This document shows, one piece after another, positions 1 through 7,695 of a stretch of DNA of 33,176 bases (position 1 is its first letter; every line of letters starts with the position of its first letter). The notes beneath the pieces are model-generated. The model was not told the origin of the DNA. It saw only the letters and a program-made list of their open reading frames with translations, and made no database searches. The stretch spans positions 1 to 33,176 of the forward strand of contig JBPCTQ010000043.1 in the NCBI GenBank assembly GCA_051011595.1. The letters are read 5' to 3'. Source of the stretch: JAOUEE01 sp051011595. GTDB taxonomy: Bacteria > Actinomycetota > Acidimicrobiia > Acidimicrobiales > SHLQ01. Position numbers and translations under genes: made by a program.

Positions 1-569
1 CAGTCGAGCAGATCGACATCGTGGATCGAATGCTCGAGCAGGGCCCCGCCCCCGGCCCGGGCCACGTCGCCTCGCCAGTCCGACCCGTACTGGCCCTGGA
101 TGGGCAGGTACTGGTCGTCCCGGAAGACCACGTTCATCAGCGGCCCGTTGGCCGCGTCGGCCACTTGGTGGCGGAGCCATCGAAAGGCCGGCGATCGGCG
201 CATCACCAGGCCGACCTGGTTGATCACCCCCGACTCGGCCACCAGCGCGGTCAGGTCTCGGGCGGTGGCGAGGTCGACGGCCAGCGGTTTCTCACACAAC
301 AACGGACGCCCGGCCGCCACCGCAGCCTGCACGGCCGGTGGGTGTTCGCTGGTCCAGGTGGCGATGATGACCGCATCACAGTCGGTGATGACGGCATCGG
401 CCGACGCCACTGCGACCCCACCCGTGCTATCGGCGAACTCGTCGGCCCGGGCCCCGTCGATGTCGAACACCGGACCGACATGACAGTCGGGCACCGGGCC
501 GAGCATGGCTGCGTGCAGCTGGGCGATGAAGCCGGTGCCGATGAAACCGATGCGAACAGGGTCGGGCAT
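1..569 (-). CDS. Gfo/Idh/MocA-family oxidoreductase (3' end outside window)
   Basis: This is an NAD(P)-dependent sugar- or inositol-type dehydrogenase, cut off by the left edge of the window after 189 codons. The ATG at 569 gives MPDPVRIGFIGTGFIA, a Rossmann nucleotide-binding start with GxGxxA at residues 11-16. The family's EKP motif is at 93-95 (LLCEKPLAVD) and the HSIHDVDLLD segment at 180-189 carries the His/Asp residues usually found in the active site of this family. About 350 residues would be typical, so roughly half is missing. Substrate cannot be told from the sequence. The gene is divergent from the lipoprotein gene at 660. The family call is firm; the exact reaction is unknown. 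Confidence 0.9.
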   Translation of the reverse strand, partial: MPDPVRIGFIGTGFIAQLHAAMLGPVPDCHVGPVFDIDGARADEFADSTGGVAVASADAVITDCDAVIIATWTSEHPPAVQAAVAAGRPLLCEKPLAVDLATARDLTALVAESGVINQVGLVMRRSPAFRWLRHQVADAANGPLMNVVFRDDQYLPIQGQYGSDWRGDVARAGGGALLEHSIHDVDLLD

Positions 570-613
570 GTCGACATCATGGTCGGTGGGTGGGGGGCGA
601 CGTCCACAAGCGG

Positions 614-640
614 GTTGGCTTCTCTAGGGTGCAAGCCAAC
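614..640. promoter_or_regulatory. 8-bp inverted repeat in divergent promoter region
   Basis: GTTGGCTT (614-621) and AAGCCAAC (633-640) are perfect inverted copies separated by 11 bases, 19 bases before the lipoprotein start and inside the 90-base gap between divergent genes. It could be an operator for a dimeric regulator or a hairpin in the leader of the lipoprotein mRNA. No clear -10/-35 pair was identified. Confidence 0.4.
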
Positions 641-659
641 ATCGACTGTTGGGGGAAAC

Positions 660-1301
660 ATGTCTCGTACTCACCGGATTCTCATCGGGTTGCTCGCGCT
701 CCTCGCCCTGGTCGCCGTGTCGTGTGGCAGCGACGACGACGATGACGGCGGCACCACCACATCGGCGGGCACGGGTGACACAAGTGCCCCGGACACCACG
801 GTGGCGCCCGAGACAACAGCAGCAGCCGAGACCACCGCGGCACCGGACACGACGGCGGCACCCGAGACGACGGCAGCCACCGAAACCACCGCGGGCGACG
901 AGGCGGCGGTCGGTCCCGACGTACAGATCACCGGGGTCGATCTCACCACCGGCACCGTCACCCTGACCAACACCACCGATGCCGACATCGAGATCGGTGG
1001 CCACTGGCTGTGCAACCGGCCGGTGTACGTCGAGGTGCCCGCCGAGTCGCTGGCCGCCGGCGCCTCCACCGACATCGTGCTCGGTGATTTCGATGCGGCG
1101 GGCGGTGAAGCGGCGCTCTACACCAGCAACTCATTCGACGACAGCGGCGCCATCGTCGATTACGTGCACTGGGGTTCGGGCGGCGGTCGGGTCGACGTGG
1201 CGGTGGAGGCCACGGTGTGGACCGGTGACCCCATTCCTGCCGATGCCGTCGGTGATCAGCTCGCCCAGTCCGAACCGGGCAGCGCCGCCGGCTGGAGCTG
1301 A
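660..1301 (+). CDS. Secreted lipoprotein with lamin-tail-like (LTD) domain
   Basis: This 213-residue protein begins MSRTHRILIG and has a hydrophobic signal (residues 7-20) ending in a lipobox-like AVSC at 19-22, so it is probably lipid-anchored on the outer face of the membrane. An Asp run and a Thr/Glu/Ala-rich linker of ETTAA-type repeats (about 44-85) follow, a typical wall-spanning spacer. The C-terminal domain (about 90-213: VQITGVDLTTGTVTLTN, GHWLC, YVHWGSGGG) resembles bacterial lamin-tail (LTD) folds, beta-sandwich domains of unknown ligand. A G-rich stretch just before the ATG (about 651-656) can act as the ribosome site. The downstream hairpin at 1320-1365 separates it from a convergent gene. 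Lipoprotein assignment is strong; the LTD assignment is by eye. Confidence 0.82.
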   Translation: MSRTHRILIGLLALLALVAVSCGSDDDDDGGTTTSAGTGDTSAPDTTVAPETTAAAETTAAPDTTAAPETTAATETTAGDEAAVGPDVQITGVDLTTGTVTLTNTTDADIEIGGHWLCNRPVYVEVPAESLAAGASTDIVLGDFDAAGGEAALYTSNSFDDSGAIVDYVHWGSGGGRVDVAVEATVWTGDPIPADAVGDQLAQSEPGSAAGWS

Positions 1302-1319
1302 TCCGCTCCGAAAAAGCCG

Positions 1320-1365
1320 TCGGCCTCTGATCCACCCGAGGGGAAGTGGGTGGATCAGAGGCCGA
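1320..1365 (-). terminator. Strong hairpin terminator between convergent genes
   Basis: CGGCCTCTGATCCACCC (1321-1337) and its exact reverse complement (1348-1364) form a 17-bp stem, 18 with the outer T-A pair, around a 10-base loop. On the minus strand the stem is followed within five bases by TTTTT (plus-strand AAAAA at 1311-1315), the form of an intrinsic terminator for the gene at 1391-1741. It can also stop the lipoprotein transcript coming from the left, although no U-tract follows in that direction. Confidence 0.8.
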
Positions 1366-1390
1366 TAGCGGTTCCCGCCCCGCCGGTCGG

Positions 1391-1741
1391 TCAGTCGACG
1401 TCTTCGACCCAGGCGGTGATCACCGGACCGAGTGTCCGGTTGATCTCACTGGCCACCACGTCGGGCTCCTCGTTGATCTTCATCACCCGGGCGACGGCGC
1501 CGTGGGTGTCGTCCACCGGTTCGAACTCGACGAAACCGGCCAGAGCCAGGCCGCCCCGCAGCTGGTCGGCTCCGGCCTCACTGACCACCACCACTCGCTG
1601 GTGGGTGGGGCCTTCGCTGGCGTCGGCTCGGGCCAGTGTGAACACCGCGGTGATGGTCACCGCCACCACGACCAGGGCGGCCATGATCCACTGCCCCCGG
1701 TTGTGGTCGGTGCCGTTGATGAAGCTGCTGTTCCCCTGCAT
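1391..1741 (-). CDS. Small membrane-anchored hypothetical protein
   Basis: This 116-residue protein is not recognised. It has a short polar N-terminus (MQGNSSFINGTDHNRG), one transmembrane helix at about 17-37 (QWIMAALVVVAVTITAVFTL) and an extracytoplasmic domain of about 80 residues with no cysteines (RVVVVSEAGADQLRGG, ending TAWVEDVD). The layout is that of a type II membrane protein or a protein with an uncleaved signal anchor. The ATG at 1741 has only a weak GGA upstream. Its stop lies 26 bases from the hairpin terminator at 1320-1365. It is downstream of pheA on the same strand, 117 bases away. Coding is supported by the helix, the clean end at a terminator and the absence of a better frame. 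Confidence 0.65.
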   Translation of the reverse strand: MQGNSSFINGTDHNRGQWIMAALVVVAVTITAVFTLARADASEGPTHQRVVVVSEAGADQLRGGLALAGFVEFEPVDDTHGAVARVMKINEEPDVVASEINRTLGPVITAWVEDVD

Positions 1742-1757
1742 GGTTCCATCGTGACCC

Positions 1758-1803
1758 GGTCGACGGAGCCGCTCCGTCGGCCCGCCGACACTCCGGAGGT
1801 GTC
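1758..1803. other. Two adjacent small hairpins after pheA
   Basis: CGACGGAG (1761-1768) and CTCCGTCG (1772-1779) form a perfect 8-bp stem with a three-base loop, extendable to about 11 bp (1758-1782) through one T-G pair. GACAC (1787-1791) pairs with GTGTC (1799-1803) around a palindromic centre. Both lie between pheA and the small membrane gene. There is no following T-run, so they may be a weak terminator or processing structures. Confidence 0.35.
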
Positions 1804-1858
1804 GTTGGTCACGTGGCGGGGGCCAGAAGGTGGCGGCCGCCCCTACCGTTGTGGCTGA

Positions 1859-2803
1859 TCAGCCGATGTCGTGGCGGAGGCCGTCGAGCCAGGCGTCGGC
1901 ATCGTGTTGGGCCTGGCCCGCCTCGGCTCGGATCTCCTGCTCACGCGCCCCAGCCGCCGGGTACGAACCCAGGAACTTCACCCCACCCTGTTTGATGTGG
2001 GTCTCGCGCAGGGCCTCACCCACCACCTCGTCGGCAATGTGGCCGTCGAGGTCGATGATGAAGCAGTAGTCGCCCAGCTGGGTCTTGGTCGGTCGGGATT
2101 CGAGTTTGGAGAGGTTGATCGATCGAGCTGCGAACTCCTGCAGGATCGAGAGCAACGAACCAGGGACATCGGCTCGCTGGTAGACCACGATCGAGGTCTT
2201 GTCGTGGCCGGTTCGAGCGGGGATACCTTGGCGCGCCACCGTGACGAATCGGGTGCGATTCTCGGGATGGTCCTCGATCTCGGCCGCCAGCAGGTCCAGT
2301 CCGTACACCTCCGCGGTGCGGGCCGGCCCAACCGTGGCCGACACACCGTCGTTCCGATCGGCGACGATCTGCGCGCCCTCGGCAGTGGAGTTGGCCGCCT
2401 CCAGGGCGGCGTCGGGCAGGTTCTCGGCGAGGAACTTCCGGCACTGGGCCGCCGCCACCGGAATCGACACCAGTCGTTCGATGTCGGCCAGTCGGGTTCC
2501 CGCCGGGGCCAGCAGGTTCACCGAGATGGGCATCTCCACTTCACGCTGGATCAGCAGATCGAGGTCGAAGGCCAGTGTGTCGAGGGTGATGTTCACCGTT
2601 CCCTCGATGGCGTTCTCGATGGCCACGAAGCCGCGATCGACAGATCCGTTGGCGGTGGCGGTGAGCACTTGGGGTATCGAGCCGATCAGGCGGTGCTCGG
2701 CCAACGCCAGATCGGACTGGGTGAGCAGCGCCTGCTCGGTGTAGGTGCCGGCCGGGCCCAGGTAGCCGACAACCAGATCCGGCGATGGTGCGTCAGTGCT
2801 CAC
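1859..2803 (-). CDS. pheA: Prephenate dehydratase with ACT domain
   Basis: Converts prephenate to phenylpyruvate in phenylalanine synthesis, in the cytoplasm. The N-terminal catalytic domain starts at VVGYLGPAGTYTEQAL (11-26), with AIENAIEGTV (61-70), NSTAEGAQIV (138-147) and the TRF catalytic motif at 184-186. The ACT regulatory domain follows at about 203-275 (TSIVVYQRADVPGSLLSIL) with the phenylalanine-binding ESRP motif at 235-238, so feedback inhibition by phenylalanine is expected. The GTG at 2803 (VSTDAPSPDL) gives 314 residues and avoids running into larB; an upstream in-frame start at 2845 would add 14 unconserved residues and overlap larB. The C-terminal tail after about 285 (Ala/Glu/Gln-rich) is an extension. 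No chorismate mutase domain is fused. Confidence 0.95.
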   Translation of the reverse strand: MSTDAPSPDLVVGYLGPAGTYTEQALLTQSDLALAEHRLIGSIPQVLTATANGSVDRGFVAIENAIEGTVNITLDTLAFDLDLLIQREVEMPISVNLLAPAGTRLADIERLVSIPVAAAQCRKFLAENLPDAALEAANSTAEGAQIVADRNDGVSATVGPARTAEVYGLDLLAAEIEDHPENRTRFVTVARQGIPARTGHDKTSIVVYQRADVPGSLLSILQEFAARSINLSKLESRPTKTQLGDYCFIIDLDGHIADEVVGEALRETHIKQGGVKFLGSYPAAGAREQEIRAEAGQAQHDADAWLDGLRHDIG

Positions 2804-2822
2804 AGTCGGTGAGGATAGAGGG

Positions 2823-3566
2823 GTGGACGAGACCACCCTGCGCAATCTTCTCGACGACGTCCGTCAGGGCACCGTCGAACCCGACGAAGCCGTTCGTCGC
2901 GTCCGGGCCCTGCCCTTCGCCGATCTGGGCCACACCAAGGTCGATCACCACCGCGATCTGCGCCAGAACATGGCCGAGGCCATCTACGGACCGGGGAAGA
3001 CTCCCGAGCAGTGTCGGGCCATCGTGACCGAGCTGCTGGCCGCGGGCTCGGGTCCCGTGGTGCTCACTCGGGCCGACGAGCAGCAGCTGGCCGCCGTGCT
3101 CGACCACGCCCCCGACGGTCACCGGTCGGGCACCACCGTGGTGTGGCGTCCCCGTCCGGCGCGTACCGAGTCGGTGCTGATCCTCACGGCCGGCACAGCC
3201 GATGGACCGGTGGCGGCCGAGTGTGGGGCCACGCTCATGGCCAACGGCATCGGGCCGGAGTGTGTGGTCGACGTCGGCGTGGCCGGCCTGCAACGGCTGC
3301 TTGCCCATGTCGAGGTGATCCAGAACGCCGACGCCGTGGTGGTGGTGGCCGGCATGGAGGGAGCGTTGGCTTCGGTGGTGGCCGGGCTCACTGGTGCGCC
3401 GGTGGTGGCGGTTCCCACCAGCACCGGGTACGGCGCCGGCTTCGAGGGGGTCACGGCGTTGTTGTCGATGTTGGCCTCGTGTGCGTCCGGTCTGTCGGTA
3501 GTGGGCATCGACAACGGGTTCGGCGCCGCTGCGGCCGTTGTCCGTCTGCTGGGCCCACCCTCATGA
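2823..3566 (+). CDS. larB: Nickel-pincer cofactor biosynthesis protein LarB
   Basis: LarB carboxylates and hydrolyses nicotinic acid adenine dinucleotide to pyridinium-3,5-biscarboxylic acid mononucleotide, the first step toward the nickel-pincer nucleotide of lactate racemase-type enzymes. The protein (247 aa) shows the family block DLGHTKVDHHRDLRQNM (34-50) with YGPGKT at 55-60, then an AIR-carboxylase-like C-terminal half with ILTAGTADGP, VVVAGMEGALASVVAGL and VPTSTGYGAGFEG. The GTG at 2823 was chosen because GTGAGGAT lies just upstream and the protein then begins at the usual place (VDETTLRNLL). It overlaps larC by 4 bp (ATGA), so the two are co-translated. It is divergent from pheA with 19 bases between the starts. 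Confidence 0.94.
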   Translation: MDETTLRNLLDDVRQGTVEPDEAVRRVRALPFADLGHTKVDHHRDLRQNMAEAIYGPGKTPEQCRAIVTELLAAGSGPVVLTRADEQQLAAVLDHAPDGHRSGTTVVWRPRPARTESVLILTAGTADGPVAAECGATLMANGIGPECVVDVGVAGLQRLLAHVEVIQNADAVVVVAGMEGALASVVAGLTGAPVVAVPTSTGYGAGFEGVTALLSMLASCASGLSVVGIDNGFGAAAAVVRLLGPPS

Positions 3567-4792
3567 CCGCCCGGCGCCACCTGGCCTGGTTCCACTGTTT
3601 TTCGGGTATCGCCGGCGACATGGCTCTGGCCGCCTTGATCGATGCCGGGGCCGATCCCGATGAGGTCCGGGCCCTGCTCGACCGGCTCCCCATCGGCGGA
3701 TGGGAGCTCACCGTCGAGGCGGTGATGCGCGGCGGTATCGCGGGCACCAACGCCCACGTCGTGGCCGAGGAGACCACGGTTCATCGCACGGCCGCCCACA
3801 TCAGCGCACTCATCGAAGAAGCTCGGCTCCCTGCCCGGTTGACGCAACGGGCCCTGTCGGTCTTCGACTCCCTGGCCATGGTGGAGGGACGGCTCCATGG
3901 CCGTCCGCCGTCGCAGGTGCACTTCCACGAGGTGGGAGCCGTCGACAGCATCGTCGACATCGTCGGCACGTGTGCGGCCCTCGAGGTACTCGATGTCGAC
4001 GAGGTGGCGTTCAGTCCCATCGCCACCGGCCTGGGGATGGTGCGCAGTGCCCACGGGGCCATTCCCAATCCGGCCCCGGCGACCGTCGAGTTGCTGGCCG
4101 GCGTGCCGTCCTACGGCATCGACTCATCGGTCGAGCTGACCACGCCCACCGGGGCATCGTTGGTGAGGGCGCTGGGTGTCGAGTTCGGACCCTTGCCGGC
4201 AATGCGTATCGAGGCCAGTGGGTTCGGTGCCGGTGATGCCCAGGTCGACGATCGTCCCAATCTGCTCCAGGTGGTGCTGGGGGCGCGCGATGCCCATCTC
4301 GGACCGGGCCAAGCGGTCACCATGCTGGAGGCCAACGTCGACGACCTCACCGGCGAACACCTGGCTCATGCCGTGGCTGCACTGCTCGACGGTGGGGCTC
4401 ACGACGCGTGGGTCACTCCGATTCTCATGAAGAAAGGGCGCCCGGCCTACACCGTGAGCGCGTTGTGTGATCCGGCGCTGGCCGGTCAGGTCGCCCGGAT
4501 GATGCGCGAGGAAACCGGGTCGTTCGGGGTTCGGGGCCGCGAGCTCGAGCGTTGGCCCGCCGAACGACGCATCGACGAGGTCGAGGTGGAGGGCCGATCG
4601 GTGCGGGTGAAGGTCAGCGCCGGTCGAGTGAAGGTCGAACACGAGGACGCCGTTCGCGCCGCCCGCCACATCGGGATTCCGGTCCGCGACGTCGTGTCGT
4701 TGGCCGAGGAGGCCTATCGCCGACGGGGTGATTCGTCTCCGCATCCGGTGATGGACGATTCTCCGGTCGATCCGACCGACGAGCCGGCCTGA
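3563..4792 (+). CDS. larC: Nickel insertion protein LarC
   Basis: LarC inserts nickel into pyridinium-3,5-bisthiocarboxylic acid mononucleotide in a CTP-dependent step, finishing the nickel-pincer cofactor. Family blocks are WFHCFSGIAGDMALAAL (9-25), the metal-binding-like HFHEVGAVDSIVDIVG (120-135), AHGAIPNPAPAT (163-174), ELTTPTGASL (191-200), and in the C-terminal half EANVDDLTGE (256-265) and PILMKKGRPAYTV (286-298). At 409 residues it is a full-length single-frame LarC, unlike Lactiplantibacillus plantarum where larC1/larC2 are joined by ribosomal frameshifting. It is translationally coupled to larB. The sulfur transferase LarE, needed between these two steps, is not in the window, nor is a LarA-type racemase. 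Confidence 0.94.
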   Translation: MTARRHLAWFHCFSGIAGDMALAALIDAGADPDEVRALLDRLPIGGWELTVEAVMRGGIAGTNAHVVAEETTVHRTAAHISALIEEARLPARLTQRALSVFDSLAMVEGRLHGRPPSQVHFHEVGAVDSIVDIVGTCAALEVLDVDEVAFSPIATGLGMVRSAHGAIPNPAPATVELLAGVPSYGIDSSVELTTPTGASLVRALGVEFGPLPAMRIEASGFGAGDAQVDDRPNLLQVVLGARDAHLGPGQAVTMLEANVDDLTGEHLAHAVAALLDGGAHDAWVTPILMKKGRPAYTVSALCDPALAGQVARMMREETGSFGVRGRELERWPAERRIDEVEVEGRSVRVKVSAGRVKVEHEDAVRAARHIGIPVRDVVSLAEEAYRRRGDSSPHPVMDDSPVDPTDEPA

Positions 4793-4813
4793 TCAACGCC
4801 CTACCATGACGCC

Positions 4814-5530
4814 ATGACCGACGATCGCCTCTACTTCCGACAGCTGCTCTCCGGTCGAGACGTGGCCACCGACAATCCGCTGGCCCGACAGATGGTCAAC
4901 TTCATCTACCTGGTCGGCGACCGGCAAACGGGCGAGGCCGTGGTGATCGACCCGGCCTACGACCCGGCCGGGATCGTCGATGTCCTCGACGCCGACGACA
5001 TGCGCCTCACCGGCATCCTGGCCACGCATTACCACCCCGATCACGTGGGGGGCGACATGATGGGCTACGAGATCGCCGGTGTGGCCGAGATGCTCGAGCA
5101 CAGCTCGGTGCCCGTGCACGTGCAAGCCGAAGAGGCCCTCGGTGTCGAGAAGGTCACCGGGGTGGCCGCCGCCGACATCGTGTCGCACTCGTCGGGCGAG
5201 ACACTTCGTGTGGGCGCCATCGACATCGAGCTCATCCACACTCCCGGTCACACGCCGGGTAGCCAGTGTTTCTTCGTCGACAATCGGTTGGTGGCCGGCG
5301 ACACCTTGTTCCTCGAGGGGTGCGGCCGCACCGATCTACCGGGCGGCGATCCTCGAGCGCTCTATGAGAGCATCACCACCAAGCTGGCCAAGATCCCCGA
5401 CGATGCCGTGCTCTTCCCCGGTCACCTGTACTCGCCCGCGCCTTCGGCGTCGATGGGCGACACGCGCCAGCACAACTTCGTCTTCAAGCCCCGCTCCGAA
5501 GAGCAGTGGCTCATGATGTTCGGCCAGTGA
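4814..5530 (+). CDS. MBL-fold hydrolase, glyoxalase II / persulfide dioxygenase-like
   Basis: A cytoplasmic metallo-beta-lactamase-fold enzyme of 238 residues. Metal ligands are all visible: THYHPDH at 71-77 (H72, H74, D76, H77), H146 in TPGHTPGS, D163 in AGDTLF and H204 in FPGHLY. The LEGCGRTDLPGGDP block (168-180) is typical of the hydroxyacylglutathione hydrolase/ETHE1 branch, which acts on thioesters or persulfides of low-molecular-weight thiols; an actinomycete would use mycothiol rather than glutathione, which is inference. It lies 21 bases after larC in the same direction and may be transcribed with it. A sulfur-related role would fit a Lar neighbour, but there is no direct evidence. 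Confidence 0.88.
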   Translation: MTDDRLYFRQLLSGRDVATDNPLARQMVNFIYLVGDRQTGEAVVIDPAYDPAGIVDVLDADDMRLTGILATHYHPDHVGGDMMGYEIAGVAEMLEHSSVPVHVQAEEALGVEKVTGVAAADIVSHSSGETLRVGAIDIELIHTPGHTPGSQCFFVDNRLVAGDTLFLEGCGRTDLPGGDPRALYESITTKLAKIPDDAVLFPGHLYSPAPSASMGDTRQHNFVFKPRSEEQWLMMFGQ

Positions 5531-5567
5531 TGGAGTGGCCCTTGCGGCGTCACCAGCCGCCGGTGGG

Positions 5568-6932
5568 TCACTCGCTGATCCAGGCCTGCCACATGCGGTA
5601 ACACGACGTGCAGCTGAGGTGCTGGATGCCGCGGCGCCGATCAACCAGGTCGATCTTGGCGTGGGAGCCACACGACGGGCACTCGCTGCTGGTTTCGAGC
5701 ACCGGGGCCAACATCTCGTCCTCGACCGCTGTGGTGGTGGCCGGTTCGGGACTGGCGAAGATCGGATCGGCCGATGGGGGCGGCGGCGGAGCCGGCAGGA
5801 CCGACGGCGTGTCCGATCCGCGCAGCGTCCACTCCATACGTTCGCCCTCCGGGGTCTCCGGGGCGGGCGGCAACACACTGGGAGCGCTCGGTGTCGATGC
5901 TTCGACGTTGGGGATGGGTTCGGGTTCGGGGGTGACGAAGTAGGGGTGGTCGGGTCCGGGGTCGACGATGGGTGCGCTGCTGGACTCGACGTTGGGGATG
6001 GGTTCGGGTTCGGGGGTGACGATGAAGGGGTGGTCGGGTTCCGGATCGGTCAGCGGTTCGGCCAGTGCCCCTTCGACGCTGGGGATGGGTTCGGGTTCGG
6101 GGGTGACGATGAACGGATAGTCGGGGCCCGGATCGACCACTGGCTCGGCGAGGGGGAGGGATGCGTCGACGGGGGGGATCGGCTCGGGCTCCGGCGTCAC
6201 GAAGAACGGGGAGTCCTCGGTGTCGGTCATCTCATCGACGTTGGTGTCGCCCGGCTCGTCCAGTAGGTCGGCGGGGGGTGGGGGCAACAGGCTGGTGTCG
6301 ACGTCGGTGTCGGCCGGGCTGCTGTCGGTCAGATCGTCGAGGCTGGTTCCGGGCGGCAGGATCTCACTGAGGGGTGGGGGCGGAGACGGGAGCAGGGCCA
6401 CCGTCTCATCGGGGTCGTCGGTGAGCTCGTCGGCGAACTCGTCCACGCCGCCTGGTCGGGTCTCGTCGTCGACTCCGGTGACCGTCGTCGCAGCTGCTCC
6501 GGCGGCCGCTGACTCCAGCACGGCGGACACGGCATCGGCCCAGGGATCGTCGACGTCGGACCCATCGGTCGGGTCGACCTCGGGGTGGTCGACCTCGGTC
6601 TCGACTGCGGTGGAGGGGGCGATCGCCCAGGGATCGTCGATGTTCTGGAACGCCTCGTCGAGCGGGTCGGGGGTGTCTTCGTCGCTCTCGACGACGCGTT
6701 CTTCGGAGGGGATCTCGTCAGTTTCGGTGTCTGGTTCCGTGGTCTCGGTGGCTGCCGAGGTGGCAGTGACCAGCCCGGGAACACGCAACGCAGCCTCGGC
6801 GGCGGTGAGGTAAGGGCTCCAGAAGTCGTCGACCGGGTCGGCGGTCAGCTGGCGCTCGACGAGGTCGTGGTCAGCGTCGGGTTGGGAGTGCTGGCGACGG
6901 CTGGAGCTCCGGGTACGAAGCGAGATGCTCAT
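5568..6932 (-). CDS. Acidic Pro-rich repeat protein with C-terminal zinc ribbon
   Basis: This 454-residue protein is not recognised. Start ATG at 6932 gives MSISLRTRSSSRRQ. Residues about 55-410 are low-complexity, rich in Asp, Glu, Pro, Ser and Thr, and probably disordered. They include four near-identical copies of VTPEPEPIP spaced 28-31 residues apart. The last 37 residues form a compact zinc ribbon, CPSCGSHAK...SCTSCYRMW, with C418, C421, C441 and C444. No signal peptide or membrane segment is seen, so it is likely cytoplasmic. Strong Asp/Glu content makes the opposite strand look open, but the zinc ribbon and ordered repeats support this strand. It is convergent with the hydrolase gene at 4814. 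Confidence 0.8.
   Translation of the reverse strand: MSISLRTRSSSRRQHSQPDADHDLVERQLTADPVDDFWSPYLTAAEAALRVPGLVTATSAATETTEPDTETDEIPSEERVVESDEDTPDPLDEAFQNIDDPWAIAPSTAVETEVDHPEVDPTDGSDVDDPWADAVSAVLESAAAGAAATTVTGVDDETRPGGVDEFADELTDDPDETVALLPSPPPPLSEILPPGTSLDDLTDSSPADTDVDTSLLPPPPADLLDEPGDTNVDEMTDTEDSPFFVTPEPEPIPPVDASLPLAEPVVDPGPDYPFIVTPEPEPIPSVEGALAEPLTDPEPDHPFIVTPEPEPIPNVESSSAPIVDPGPDHPYFVTPEPEPIPNVEASTPSAPSVLPPAPETPEGERMEWTLRGSDTPSVLPAPPPPPSADPIFASPEPATTTAVEDEMLAPVLETSSECPSCGSHAKIDLVDRRRGIQHLSCTSCYRMWQAWISE
5905..6220 (-). repeat. Four in-frame tandem repeats encoding VTPEPEPIP
   Basis: Four copies of a 28-31 codon unit lie in the acidic protein gene. On the plus strand the shared core (GGGATGGGTTCGGG or close variants) begins at 5911, 5995, 6082 and 6175, so the periods are 84, 87 and 93 bases. 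Each unit reads roughly D-x-P-[FY]-x-VTPEPEPIPxV followed by a variable acidic linker. The three copies nearest the C-terminus are almost identical at DNA level and the fourth has diverged, as expected for recent expansion by slippage or unequal recombination. Confidence 0.85.
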
Positions 6933-6995
6933 GCGTACACCCGTCGGTGCGACGAGGCCTGAATTGAGCGATCGGGTCGGCCCCGGGCATCAGCC

Positions 6996-7601
6996 CTACC
7001 GGTCGGGAAGCAGAGTCACCAGGTCATGTCGGGTCCAGGCCGGTGTCATGCCCGGTGCGGCCAGGAGGTAGTCGGCCACCGCATCGAGGGAGTGGTCTCG
7101 ATGGTCGACCAGCCCGGTCAGCACCCACCGCAGATAGTCCGCGGAGGGGCTCGTCGGCGGATGCTCGTCGTGATCGGTGAACGTGACACTCGGGTGGCCC
7201 TGCCACGGATTCAGCCGGACCAGCCGGCGGTACCAGCCCGAGGAGTGGGGAACGGGCTCGCCGAGCAACACGGGCCTGGTCTCCTGGCCATTCTCCTGGG
7301 CGAAGATGTCCTCGAACTGAGACCAGGTGACCAGATAGCGCCGAGCCCAGACCTCACCGTCGGCCTCGGGGTCGAAGAAGGCAACACCGCCGTTCCACGT
7401 TCGACTGTGGCGGGCGAAGCGCAGGCGGCCTGGTATGACACACGGTTCGATGTCTCCGGGGGGCGATGGATCCCGCGCGCCGCGCATCGCCCGTGACGCT
7501 CCGGCCGGCCGGCTCCCGTCCAGATAACACTGCAGCCGTTCGTGGGCCAGGTTGGATCCGTAGGCCACGTACCAGACCAGGTCAGGCCTCGCCTCGGCCA
7601 T
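6996..7601 (-). CDS. Gamma-glutamylcyclotransferase-fold protein
   Basis: A 201-residue cytoplasmic protein with the GGCT/AIG2-like signature YGSNL at residues 14-18 (WYVAYGSNLAHERL). Glu103 in DIFAQENG is a candidate for the catalytic glutamate of this fold. WNGGVAFFDPEADGEVWAR (69-87) matches the strand region that precedes it. GGCT enzymes cleave gamma-glutamyl peptides to 5-oxoproline; related proteins in public databases often carry misleading names, so substrate is left open. The ATG at 7601 is chosen because GAGGAGGG sits just upstream and the longer in-frame extension overlaps the divergent DivIVA-like gene. It is 63 bases upstream of the acidic protein gene on the same strand, a possible two-gene unit. 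Confidence 0.8.
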   Translation of the reverse strand: MAEARPDLVWYVAYGSNLAHERLQCYLDGSRPAGASRAMRGARDPSPPGDIEPCVIPGRLRFARHSRTWNGGVAFFDPEADGEVWARRYLVTWSQFEDIFAQENGQETRPVLLGEPVPHSSGWYRRLVRLNPWQGHPSVTFTDHDEHPPTSPSADYLRWVLTGLVDHRDHSLDAVADYLLAAPGMTPAWTRHDLVTLLPDR

Positions 7602-7682
7602 CTCACCCTCCTCGCAAATCATCGGCGGCGAACCCTCACCTCGGCCATCAGCGCGCCGATGGATGCCTGCAACGAGGCACCT

Positions 7683-7687
7683 GGAGG
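7683..7687 (+). promoter_or_regulatory. Ribosome binding site fixing a TTG start
   Basis: GGAGG here stands eight bases before TTG at 7696. The alternative ATG at 7663 has no such site, so the TTG start is preferred for the DivIVA-like gene. Confidence 0.6.
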
Positions 7688-7695
7688 TGTTCCCC

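Noticed and set aside
3011..3562. Upstream extension of the larC frame into larB
   Set aside because: Residues are Arg/Gly/His-rich and match no LarC sequence; the ATG at 3563 overlaps the larB stop in the usual ATGA form and begins right before the conserved LarC N-terminus.
3563..4792. Programmed frameshift in larC as in lactobacilli
   Set aside because: The whole LarC, both halves, is in one uninterrupted frame here, so no frameshift is needed.
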